A stretch of 64,000 nt of DNA from Fragilariopsis cylindrus CCMP1102 (lineage: Eukaryota > Bacillariophyta > Bacillariophyceae > Bacillariales > Bacillariaceae): positions 91,313 through 155,312 of the forward strand of contig FMBT01000392.1 in NCBI GenBank assembly GCA_900095095.1, in the 5' to 3' direction. A program made the position numbers and the translations under genes. Below the pieces are notes generated by a model. It was not told where the DNA came from. It ran no database searches and saw nothing but the letters and a program-made list of their open reading frames with translations. This document shows, one piece after another, positions 32,421 through 42,394 of the stretch. Positions within the stretch are counted from its first letter, which is position 1, and each line of letters begins with the position of its first letter.

Positions 32421-33251
32421 TTAATTAATTATTGTTGATTGATTGGTTTCTTGTAATATTTCATCTGTTGATAAAATTCGACAGAAACCTTTCATACCAG
32501 ATAAACCTCTTTGATGTTGTTCATTGGTATGTGCTGCACATGCATCTTCTGCAACTGTTACTAGGTACCCCAAGTCAGCAGCATCACGTACCGTCGATTC
32601 GACACATTGATCTGTTAGTTGACCACAAATAACTAATTGTTCCACAAACAAATTACGTAATAACATATCTAAATTAGTATTCGTAGAAGAAAATGCACTA
32701 CAGGCAGTTTTTGGAACAACAATATCACCACGTCCTTTACTACAATTTGGTTTTAAACATCCATCGTAGTCATCTAAGAATATTTCATCATATGTCATAG
32801 TAACATTCGGTATAGTACGAAAATATTGGCCTGATAACTTGTAATCGATACTCATATCTCGACCATCTTTCGTCATAGATTGGATCATCACAAATATAAC
32901 TTCAGGGAAACCAGTTTCGTTGATATTAGTAGTAATAGTAGTAGTAGTAGTAGTAGTAGGATCGTCCATAGTACAGTTGTAGGAACAATCACGTTGTTCA
33001 CGAAATTGATTCAGTAAGTCTCGAATGTTTTGTTTCATTCGTGGGAGTGCTTCATCTTTATAGTGATATTTATCCTTTGATGGATTTGGATCATCATCAT
33101 CATCACCTTCATCTATAACAACAACAACATCACCATCGCAACAATACTTCTGTACGTCAATAATCAACAATGCTGATTTTGACAAAACTAACGGGAAATC
33201 ATATCGATTAGAAACTCCAGCACGGATCGATTCTCTTAATGAAAAGGACAT
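32421..33251 (-). CDS. isochorismatase-like cysteine hydrolase
   Basis: 276 residues, one exon. The family's catalytic triad is visible: Asp in ALLIIDVQ (~residue 32), Lys in VVPKTACSAF (~180) and Cys in ICGQLTDQCVESTVRDA (~217), followed by VTVAEDACAAHT. Members hydrolyse isochorismate, nicotinamide, N-carbamoyl amines or related small amides; the exact substrate cannot be read here. Compared with bacterial proteins it has an extra acidic insert (~45-60) and a Thr run (~100-112, from a (GTA)n tract at 32930-32958). A segment LDDYDGCLKPNCSKGRGD before the Lys motif is unusual and Cys-bearing. There is no targeting signal, so it is probably cytosolic. Confidence 0.88.
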   Translation of the reverse strand: MSFSLRESIRAGVSNRYDFPLVLSKSALLIIDVQKYCCDGDVVVVIDEGDDDDDPNPSKDKYHYKDEALPRMKQNIRDLLNQFREQRDCSYNCTMDDPTTTTTTTITTNINETGFPEVIFVMIQSMTKDGRDMSIDYKLSGQYFRTIPNVTMTYDEIFLDDYDGCLKPNCSKGRGDIVVPKTACSAFSSTNTNLDMLLRNLFVEQLVICGQLTDQCVESTVRDAADLGYLVTVAEDACAAHTNEQHQRGLSGMKGFCRILSTDEILQETNQSTIIN

Positions 33252-33707
33252 ACTGTATGTAATGACATATCATATGTCTACTACAAGATATAATACTGTA
33301 TTGATGATTGTTATAGTTTGAAGTTAGATGTTGTTAGATGTTGGTGGTGCGGGTTTTTGGTTCCTTATTGTTCTTTGGACGATAAGATAGATGATTGATT
33401 CTATATTGATTCGATTCGATCTTCGTCCTTCTAGGTTTCTTCTATAAAAATTAATTCAGTCCTGCTTAAATTGTATCCATCATACCTGCTTGCTGGACCA
33501 TCTTCCGTTCATACGTGGATAAACACTCGGCATGCATCACGGAAAAAATTTCCTAGTTTACATGACCCCGGACCGCCCCTCAATTATTGACGAGTTCTGT
33601 AATGAGTAATCATTTCAAACCTTCACAATACTAGTACTTTATTTTGTGTCGCTCTGTATGCATGATATGCAACCATACTACAGTAGCTAGAACCAATAAA
33701 CACAACC
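33252..33707. other. divergent promoter interval
   Basis: Between the minus-strand hydrolase and the plus-strand SRR1-like gene. No gene or strong repeat was seen. Confidence 0.5.
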
Positions 33708-34988
33708 ATGACATTAGGTCCACCATCAACAGGCACAGGTTCTCAGAAAGAAAAAGAAGAAAGAACAGAAACAGGAATAGGAACAGAGACGACGACGACG
33801 AACGTTCCGGATGATGAATGGACGAGCGTGCACAAAGTACCACGGCGTCGTCGTCCACAAAGAGGGCGTCGTCGCAACCACCAAATGAAAGAAAACACTA
33901 CTTCGTCGGTACAAATTCCAAGTAAATCTGTAAAAGCAGGGTATGGGTCCTCCTCAGTATATACACAGAATAATAATAATAATAATAGTGACTCGATCGC
34001 GAATGAAGAAATATACAATTCATTAAATATTTGTCTCCGAGAATTGAAAGAGAGCGAATATTGGCGTAATATCAAACAATTGCTGTTAAAAATGCGATTG
34101 GACGACGACGACGACCGCAGATACAGCAATAGCAACAGCAATTGTAAATTATTTCAATCTATTGTCTGTTACGGAATTGGAAATTTTGGTACGACGCGGT
34201 CGTCGGCTCCTTTGTGGCAATTAGCGTTGGCAGTTACGATTCGAGATTATATTAGAACTCTGCATACACATAACGACAACGACGACGACGATGAGACATC
34301 GTTAGAGGATGATGATCATGATTCGTCTTCTTCTTCTTTGAGTTCAACACTGAAATCTACATCAAATAAAAACAACGACGACGATCATCGTCGACGACGA
34401 CAACTACGACGACTTCCCACTATGTACTACTTTGAACCTCTCATGACGGTAGAAGAATCAATTGTACTTGAAAAATTAGACATAAATATTATCGCAGAAA
34501 ATGAACGCGGTGGACGTTCGGTGATCGATGAAGGAGGTTGCCTCTTTTTCATGCCACATTGTCCAATGATATTGTATACCAATTTACTACACGCCAACTG
34601 GGATTGCTTAAGAGAAAATAATATACTTATATTTGGAAACTCTTTAAGTAGTTATATTGACGGTGGCGGCAACAATAGTAATAACAATAATATTGATATA
34701 ACGAATAATAATAATCCACAAAAACGGCAGGCACTCGATATCTTAAATGACCTACAACCTCATTGGGAAGAAGAGAGATTGGATATAAGTAAGAATGATA
34801 TTTTCGACAGACCAGCATATTTCGAACGAGCTTTCAATGATTCTAGTTTCACATCCTTTCGAAGAACAGTTAATATTGCTGCTACTTCTGCTACCGAAAC
34901 CGAAACCAAAACCCAAAACTCTTGTTGGCCAAAGCGGCCACAATTACTCGATACTTCACAAAGTGATGACGGAGGCGAGGTACTGTAG
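33708..34988 (+). CDS. SRR1-domain protein
   Basis: 426 residues, one exon. Residues ~145-310 carry the SRR1 signature: FQSIVCYGIGNFG, PLWQLALAV, TMYYFEPLMTVEE, LEKLDINIIAENERG, CLFFMPHCPMILYTNLLHANW and NILIFGNSLSSY. SRR1 is known from Arabidopsis as a regulator of phytochrome-B signalling and the circadian clock, with homologues in yeast and animals; its biochemical activity is unclear. The N-terminal ~70 residues are basic and Arg/Thr-rich (RRRRPQRGRRR), which may be a nuclear signal. Asp/Ser and Asn inserts interrupt the domain, as in many genes of this window. It converges on the REV1-REV7 gene, whose 3' end is ~200 bp away. Confidence 0.85.
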   Translation: MTLGPPSTGTGSQKEKEERTETGIGTETTTTNVPDDEWTSVHKVPRRRRPQRGRRRNHQMKENTTSSVQIPSKSVKAGYGSSSVYTQNNNNNNSDSIANEEIYNSLNICLRELKESEYWRNIKQLLLKMRLDDDDDRRYSNSNSNCKLFQSIVCYGIGNFGTTRSSAPLWQLALAVTIRDYIRTLHTHNDNDDDDETSLEDDDHDSSSSSLSSTLKSTSNKNNDDDHRRRRQLRRLPTMYYFEPLMTVEESIVLEKLDINIIAENERGGRSVIDEGGCLFFMPHCPMILYTNLLHANWDCLRENNILIFGNSLSSYIDGGGNNSNNNNIDITNNNNPQKRQALDILNDLQPHWEEERLDISKNDIFDRPAYFERAFNDSSFTSFRRTVNIAATSATETETKTQNSCWPKRPQLLDTSQSDDGGEVL

Positions 34989-35189
34989 ATATATGAAATA
35001 ACTAACTCTCAATTAACAACTTGATGAATAAATAAATAGTATGGACAATACTCTAGCTAGTCTCAGTGCATCCTTCAGATTACGAATTTCGTGCAATGTA
35101 TGGTGCATAGACTCACTTCTTCTACGAGCCTACTTTCTCTTAATAATGAAAGAAAAATACGCGCGCTGTCGCTCGTTTTTAATAATGGT

Positions 35190-35835
35190 CTATATATGTT
35201 TTCTATGAGAGTTTTCTGTCAGATTTTGGTCTGGCCTGTGCAAGAGTCTATATTGAAATTGACAGCCAGAGCTTGGAACATGGTGCACAACACAGTTTTC
35301 AATCTGGTGATCAGCTATCGAATCTGATCTAAACCATCTTGTATTGTCCAGCGTACTATTCCCCGCTTCCGTTGACTCTGGAATAGTTGTAGGATGCACC
35401 AGAAGTATGATTCTGAACGACATTGAGTCAGTCCAATTATACGATTGTAGCCCCTCGAGTTTACCTGAACTACAAATCATATCCCGTAGCTCTCTTTTCA
35501 ATACCGAAGACACAACATCGAAAGCGTTTTTACCCGAAGAAAACGAGAGCGAAAACTGTTCAAATGTGATCATCTTGGTCTGGTCATAAATTTCAACCAA
35601 TAGCTCATCCGACCGTCTACCCCCGCAATCGTCGTCGTTGTTGTCAAAAATAGCCGGTACGATGACTTGCAATGCTTCTCTAATGTAAGCTGCAACACCA
35701 GGATGGCGATTAATTTTGCATTGAGCACCAATGTACCGCGTCGAGCAAAATGTATCACCTGGATAAACTCTTCGACGGTAAAGTATTTGATGGATGAAAA
35801 TCTCTAATGTGTCTTTCCAGAGAGTCCGTACCGCC
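35190..35835 (-). other. REV7/MAD2L2-type HORMA domain at the C terminus of REV1
   Basis: About 213 residues. The segment from TLWKDTLEIFIHQILY to AIFDN lines up residue for residue with the first half of REV7, including the ILY-x-R-x-VYP and HP...YI motifs. The later 'LVHP' strand also fits, and the final ~50 residues could form the HORMA safety belt. It lies in the same exon and frame as the polymerase core, with no stop or splice pair between them. Confidence 0.85.
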
Positions 35836-38800
35836 GATATCTCGTTGGCCGTAACTCCTTTCAAGTCTTTTCTATCTATTATTTGATTATTTTCTAAATT
35901 CGTGTTCGAATCCTCTTCCCCGAGGATTTGTTTATTGATACTGACGCTTTGTATTCCTTCATCCTTTCCTTCATTTGTATTCCTTGCATAGGTAGATTTT
36001 CTTCGTTTCGTTTTCAAATGCGAATTATATAGCTCCGATGTCGATTTTCTTGATCGTCGATGGTTGAAATTTTTTGTTCGCGACGTGCGTTGTGATAAAA
36101 CGCCTACCTGTCGGGTGTCTTGATTAACCACCTGAAGTTTGATTTCAAGCGGAAGTTTTTCCAGCTGCGTGAGGGATATGCCTGTTCTCTCTTGACCCGA
36201 TTTTACTGCCGCTAGCTTCATCATTCTTTTCAAGTCGGTTTGCAGAAACCGATTGACATAATTGGTCTCACTATTCACGACGTGGCTGATGTGTGCGTTG
36301 TTCATATTAATGCTTTCTTCTATGTCACCAGACTCCGCTTTCTTCATTCTGGAAACGATTTGTCGCTGGAGTTCGATAGGTAGCGCCTCAACCTGACTCA
36401 TATGTATTTGGCTCATTGGAGGTAATTCAATGAGTGGTGGATCATCATCTCTAAAAATTGCGTCACCCGTGACGTCTTGTTCAATGTCGATTTCATCTAT
36501 CTCGTTGTTCGATTCTTCTATAAATGACAGCGTATCATTTATTACGGGAGACTCGTACACGGCTTCATCGGTTTTTTCACTTTGCTTACTCGACCTGATG
36601 TTGTGATCAACATTTCCCATATCAATACTTTTCTGTAACCAATGTTGCATCCCAGTGACATTCATTTGATTCTCGGTGGCATTATCATTTTCAAGGCTAC
36701 TTATTATAATACCCATACCACGAATATCGTTAATATCTCCAATATCGAATTCTTGTAATAGACTCAGACCAACTTTCTTGAATATTTTAGCATCTCTTGT
36801 AGCTACATTCCCTGAAAGACCCCTGATTTTGGAAAGGCTGTTACAGGAGCCATGACCCAGAAATTTCGACGGCTCTGTAGACCCTTTCTTCCGCTGCTTG
36901 ATCTTTAGTGTTAGTCGTTTCCCTCTGACAGAAATTCCTTCCATGCGCTTTTCAACTTCCCTAGCAAGACCTTCCATGAAATGGTCAATTCCATACGGTC
37001 CATCAAATCTCACTCCGTAGTTGCATTCTGCTCCTATTGTCTTTCGTTCTACAGGTGTAATAGACCTATTATCCTTGCCTTGAGTGAAATCATAAATTTT
37101 CTTACCAGTGCCGGATCCTAAGATTCGAATCAATTCGCTTTCTCCTCTCGATCCCAAATCCCATATATCCTGAACAGTCACAAGTCCTTCTTTTTCTAAT
37201 TTGGTTTCTGTTCGCCGACCAATTCCATGCAAATCTCGCAGTTTCAATTCTTTTAACAGTTCTTCGTAGTCCCGGACGCAATAGGATTTATTTGGTTTAA
37301 CTTTATCCGTTCCCAACTTCGCCAAAAACTTGTTACATCCAATACCAATAGACGCAGTACATTGTGTTGCGTTAAAAATTTCAGTCCGAACCGATTCTGC
37401 TAATTGAAATGCGTAGTCGTAGAGATTCTCCAAAATATTAGGATCATCAAAATACAGTTCTACATAAGCTTCGTCGCAGGAAACAACTTCGACATTACCT
37501 CGATGGTTTTCTGAAGTGATCAAGCGATCTAGAATCTCTAAAACTTGCTGACTGACTTCTTCGTACCCCTTAAAGTCGTAGCTCAAGACAATAACTTCAG
37601 GACAGAGTTCCTTCGCTCGTCCTAGAAACATTCCTTTTTTGATTCCATAATTTCGGGCTACATAATTACACGTTGCACATTCTGAGGAAGAGTTCTTGGG
37701 AACATGAGTTGCCTTCTCATAGGAGAGATCAAGCATGGCATTGCCATGACCATCGTCGTTATTTTGCTCATCGTTGCCACGTTTTCCGTGATGTGAAATG
37801 ACAACAGGTTTATCACGGTATTGAGGATAGTTTCGAAGGGCAACTGCCGCAAAGAAACAATCCATATCGACGTGGAAGATGAGCCGCTTTGTATTAGAGG
37901 AATGCTTATGAGACATATTGTTGGGATGATGCGTGGATGATGTTCGTTGTTTGAAACTCCCAATGAAACTCAATCGAGAGGAAGCAAAATAAGAATCAAG
38001 AAAATTTGGATCAGTACCTACGTTTCTGACTTTGCCATCGATGTATCTATTGTCCTTCTTGTCTGTCGTGTCTAGCTGCTTGAGTGTCCCTTTCTCAATA
38101 ACATTACCATGACCAACTTTGATTGGAGATTGATGACGAGTTGGTTCCTTCGATGAATATGGACTAAGGTAATCATTTTGATGATGTTGCTGATTATTAC
38201 GTTCCATCCCTGACTTTTCTGGTGACGAAGTTTTTGAGTATCTTTGTGAGTCTTTTTGTTTTTGAAATATCGATTGTATCCCCATCTGTAGCTGATCCTT
38301 ATGTTCAACGAGAAGATAATTCCCATATGGCAACAGCTTCCCCTCACGAACACTATCGACAATCCATGTTGGACGACACACTGGTCTCGGTTGTTTTTGT
38401 CTCTTATAGGCCTCGGCCTTAGCCATCTTAATATAAAAATTGGTAGTTCAATTCGCGTTGAAAGGTAGGACAATTAGTTTCAAAAAAGTGACTAAAATGA
38501 AATTAAATAAATTGAAGATATCATACTACCGTAGTAGCGCAAAACCTTTTTCGTGCCAACTTACCGACAGTTGTTCTGCAATGATATGTGTAACACGCAC
38601 AGTTTCGTATGTCTCGTAGTCACCACCATGCTTTTGTAGAAGACGTTTAATTGTTTCTGTATCAGGATTTGTGTAGCCAGCAATTTTCACGACGACCCCA
38701 TAAAAGAATAAATCTGGTCGTGATTTTCGTAGACTTTTTGGTGTAGAAGAAGGAGAGGTGATTATTTTTGTTGTCATTTTTTCTTCTTCGTCGATCGGAG

Positions 38801-39569
38801 AGGCTATGGTAGATTTTATATGCGGTGCCTGTTGTTGTACGGAAAGATCTTTCATATATTGAACATCATGATTAGAAGAATCCTTATCATTATCATCTGC
38901 CATTGAAAACATTCTAGCCAGTTCTGTTATGCTATCTTCCTCCACTGATGGTGGGATACATGCATCATGTTTTTGGTTTTCTTCCTGACCATTAAGTTTT
39001 GTTTTCATTCTCTTTTTTCTCTCCAACCTTTTATTTCCTCGTCCATGACGTCTTTCTAATCGATGTATAATAGATTCCATCTTCGTTCTTTTCTTTTTCG
39101 GTTGTGAGTTTTCTATAGACTTAACACCCTCCACAAAACGTACAGTAGCAGCAGTACCATTCGTTCGACTTCTTTTGTTATTGATATCACTAGCCGGAAA
39201 CGAAGAAATTAGATTTGAAGTTTGTGCATATTTTGCAGTAATTTCTGTTGCTGTTGCTGTTTGTGCCACCGGTGTGGGCTTCATAGATCGTGATGATGTC
39301 GGAGACGACGAGATCGTTCGGTTTGCGTCCGACGAGTCCTTAACTTTTCCTGGTATTGGTGGTGGAGGAAGTACCAGTCCAAATTGTTCTCGTTGTCCCG
39401 CGATTTTTAAGGCCATGTAATTATGAAACGAATCTTCTCCAAAGGAACTACCACTGCCCGTCTTTCGACCAGCCTTTACAAGGTCGACATTCTCCGGTTG
39501 CATCGATTTTGAGGGTTTTACCATATTGCTATAATTATAAAATGTATCCAGGTAATTCCAGCACTTCAT
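35190..39569 (-). CDS. REV1: REV1 translesion DNA polymerase fused to a REV7/MAD2B HORMA domain
   Basis: Exon 1 is 39569-38565 and exon 2 is 38426-35190; the 138-bp intron (GTAAGT...TTAAG) lies inside the BRCT domain and closes the frame, giving 1413 residues. Order: SFHNYMALKI motif (~50); BRCT (~285-380, PDLFFYGVVVKIAGYTNP ... CRPTWIVDSVREGKLLPYGNYL); Y-family polymerase core (~510-910) with FHVDMDCFFA, VVSCDEAYVEL, SIGIGCNKFLAKLGTDK and LRDLHGIGRR; two ubiquitin-binding motifs (~1010 MSQVEALPIELQRQI, ~1085 ISLTQLEKLPLEIKLQV); then, from ~1200, a REV7 HORMA domain (LEIFIHQILYRRRVYPGDTF, NRHPGVAAYIREALQVIVPA, ELLVEIYDQ, FRIILLVHP). REV1 inserts dCMP opposite lesions and scaffolds other polymerases; REV7 normally bridges REV1 and Pol zeta as a separate protein. 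The helical REV1 C-terminal domain was not seen. Confidence 0.9.
38427..38564 (-). other. intron splitting the REV1 BRCT domain
   Basis: 138 bp, phase 0, GTAAGT donor after ...THIIAEQLS and TTAAG acceptor before MAKAEAYKRQ. Splicing gives a continuous BRCT fold. Confidence 0.8.
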
Positions 39570-39908
39570 GTCCCTATAAATCCTACTACTACTACTAGCG
39601 GAGGATGATATAGTCCATCATTGATTCCATTTGTACTGATAATCGAAACTAACTTGTTTCTTTTTCATTGTTTGAAAAACAAAACAAAAAACAGAAATTG
39701 AAAAATGTAAATAATTTTAACACTGGGCCAGTTTGATCAGAGTACTGATATAGCTCTTTATAAATTTGTGATGCTTTGATTGCCAATGATCATCAAGAAT
39801 GATAGATAATATTCGAATAGAAGCATATTAAATAATATTGAAATATGGAGAAAAAAAGTTATTCACAATAATATATACTAAACTTGTCGTTTTCACGACG
39901 CAAGTATC
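39570..39908. other. divergent promoter interval
   Basis: AT-rich sequence between the REV1-REV7 gene and the plastid methyltransferase gene. No gene seen. Confidence 0.5.
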
Positions 39909-41055
39909 ATGTCATCACCAACGGCAAAACAATCCCCAACCTTCCAACTTTTCTCATCTAGCCGACTTGTTGTCGCAGCACTTATATTGTTACTCTACAA
40001 CTCCTTATTGACGCCGACGTCGACGTCGACGTATTTTATCACTGCGTTCACCCACCCATCGAAGTTGTCGTCGTCATCGTCGTCGTGCAAAATAAGATGC
40101 AGGATACGTAAATCATTATCATCCTGCAGTTCCGATCTTGATTCTACATTCGTCATCGATAACGACCAAGATAAAATTGTGGTTGTGGTGGGGTTGCTCG
40201 ACAAGGATGATACCGAATATATTAATTACTTGGTGGAAGAACGATCACAAGCTCGATGGCAGGGGAATTATACAGGTGCTGATGTTTTGAGACATCAGAT
40301 AACAAATTTTACCGGTATTCCCTCCGGATATGAAATATTCCTTCAAGATTTTCCTCGTAGTGTTGGTGGAAATTCAAAATGGAGTTTAGTACGTACAATG
40401 ACAGGAAACGACGACGGACGACAAAACTACGACGAACAATATTTAGCGGGTCCGACCGTCTTACAACTAGCTCATGCTGCAATGGGATTTGTGATAGAAG
40501 AAAATCAACAAAAAGTAGAGATAAATAATACTAAGCAACAACATCAACAACAGCTCAATAGAAATGAATCGCTTGAGGCACTGGTGCAACAGGCAAAGAA
40601 CCGATTAGAAAAGATCGAACAAGAAATGATCACTCAATCGACTGATGACGATGATGACAATGATAATGATCTATATATAGGTTTTGGACGATCAACAAAG
40701 AAAACAATGATCCAGTATGAATTAGGAGGAAGAAAGGCGGCCGATGCAGCGTTTTGGTTTGCCTTATCAGGCATCAAGGATAAGGATCTATTTCATCGAT
40801 TAGCTGAAATTGCCAAATGTGAGCTAAATCGTTTCGGACAACGACCATCTTGTCGAAGTAAGGATGTGCATCAGATTTTAGAACGTTTTGCCGCAGCTGG
40901 ATTAAAAAGCCACGAGGGTTTGGAAGCAGTTGCCCAAAAATGTCTGTTGCAGAAACAACAACAACAACAACAACAACAAGATGATGATGATGGGCTATCG
41001 AAGATTGATAATGATATCAATGAAGTTAATCATCGAGACAGTGCCGCTGATACCG

Positions 41056-41096
<41 letters not shown>

Positions 41097-42337
41097 CAGA
41101 TCAAACAACACCAACATCAGCTAGAACACAATTACCTAAACTTGCACTCAGATCGATCCCTACTACTACTTTGGAAGTTCTCTACGAAGCAAAAGAAACA
41201 GCGAGCCTTTCTACACTCAGCTCAAAAACATTGGGAACAGTACCAAGAAACGACTACGGCTACAACACAAAAAATAGAATCAATAAGCTCAAACAAATAT
41301 GAGGATGAAATACAAACCCTTTCCTCTGTTTCGCCTATCAAAGTTGGATCAAATGAAACTAACGTCGCCATGTCTTCTTATGACTGGAATGGAATATTTG
41401 AAGACGCATCCCGTCCCTTGGTCATCGATGTCGGTTGTGGAATGGGTGTATCACTTTTGGGGTTGGCGTCTGCTTCTGATCAATCGGGTATAGAGTCGTC
41501 TCGTTTAATGTTGGGAGAAAACAATAATGGGGACGATCAAATAGAATTCTTGAAATGGTCTGATTGCAACTTTGTCGGTGTCGATTTAGGTGCATTGGGG
41601 ATTGGATATGGTCGTGGAGTAGCTCATCGCTGGAATTTGCATGGGCATCTTCATTATGCTGTTGATGCCGCCGAAGATTTCTTTCGGCATCTGCATTCAT
41701 ATCCAGGAGAGATTCGCTGCTGTATGGTTCAGTTTCCGACGTGAGTAAAAAAAGGAAAAGAAAGAAAAACTCGTTCTAGCGCTGCTTTGATATATAATGT
41801 CGTTCCCTTCCTTATCTGTCGTATTTTTGTTCACTGCGTCTTCTTTACAATGAAATAAAACGATATAGACCATTTCGATTGCAAACAAACAAAGACGGAG
41901 GTAATACTCAGCTCCCTACATCAAAATATAATGGCTTTATGGTGACAGAGAAACTTTTAGAATTGATCCATTCCAATTTACATCCCAAAAGAGGGAAGTT
42001 GCTCCTACAGAGCAACTGTGAAGATGTCGCGGTGTGGATGCGGAATCTTGCTTGCCAGAAAGCAGGATTTGCTGCTATAAACGACATCGATATTGACGAT
42101 AATGACATCGATGTTGTGTCATCCTATACAGACAAAGAAAGCGACTTTGTGTCGTCTCAACAAAGGATCCCCCAAAGAACCGTAGATTACGTAGCAATGG
42201 GTGGAGAACGAGCCGAAGGGGGAGGTTGGTTCCAGAGGGAAATCTTGCACAGTGAAGGAGCAACTGAAACAGAAGTAGCATGTGCCATAAATGGTACTCC
42301 TGTACATCGTTGTCTGTTAAAGGTGCAAAACAAATGA
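39909..42337 (+). CDS. plastid-targeted TrmB-like SAM-dependent methyltransferase, two exons
   Basis: Exons 39909-41740 and 41869-42337; the 128-bp intron (GTGAGT...ATAG) closes the frame to 766 residues. The N terminus is a signal peptide (LVVAALILLLYNSLL) running into a YFITAFTHP junction, a diatom plastid-targeting pattern. Residues ~90-125 carry YLVEERSQARWQGNYTGADVL, resembling the 'ER..AR...dy..AD.LR' motif at the end of cysteinyl-tRNA synthetases. A Gln/Asn/Ser-rich middle follows. SAM motif I is PLVIDVGCGMGVSLLGL (~500), then NFVGVDLGALGIGYG, CMVQFPTPFRL, YNGFMVTEKLLELI and GKLLLQSNCEDVAVWM. This order fits tRNA (guanine-46-N7) methyltransferase, with QFPTP in place of FPDPW. Likely a plastid tRNA-modifying enzyme; the variant motif leaves the substrate open. 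Confidence 0.75.
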
Positions 42338-42394
42338 CAACTTTTAAAACTTTCAGAAGAGTCAGCCTAATTTTAAAAAAATTCGCTAGAAATT

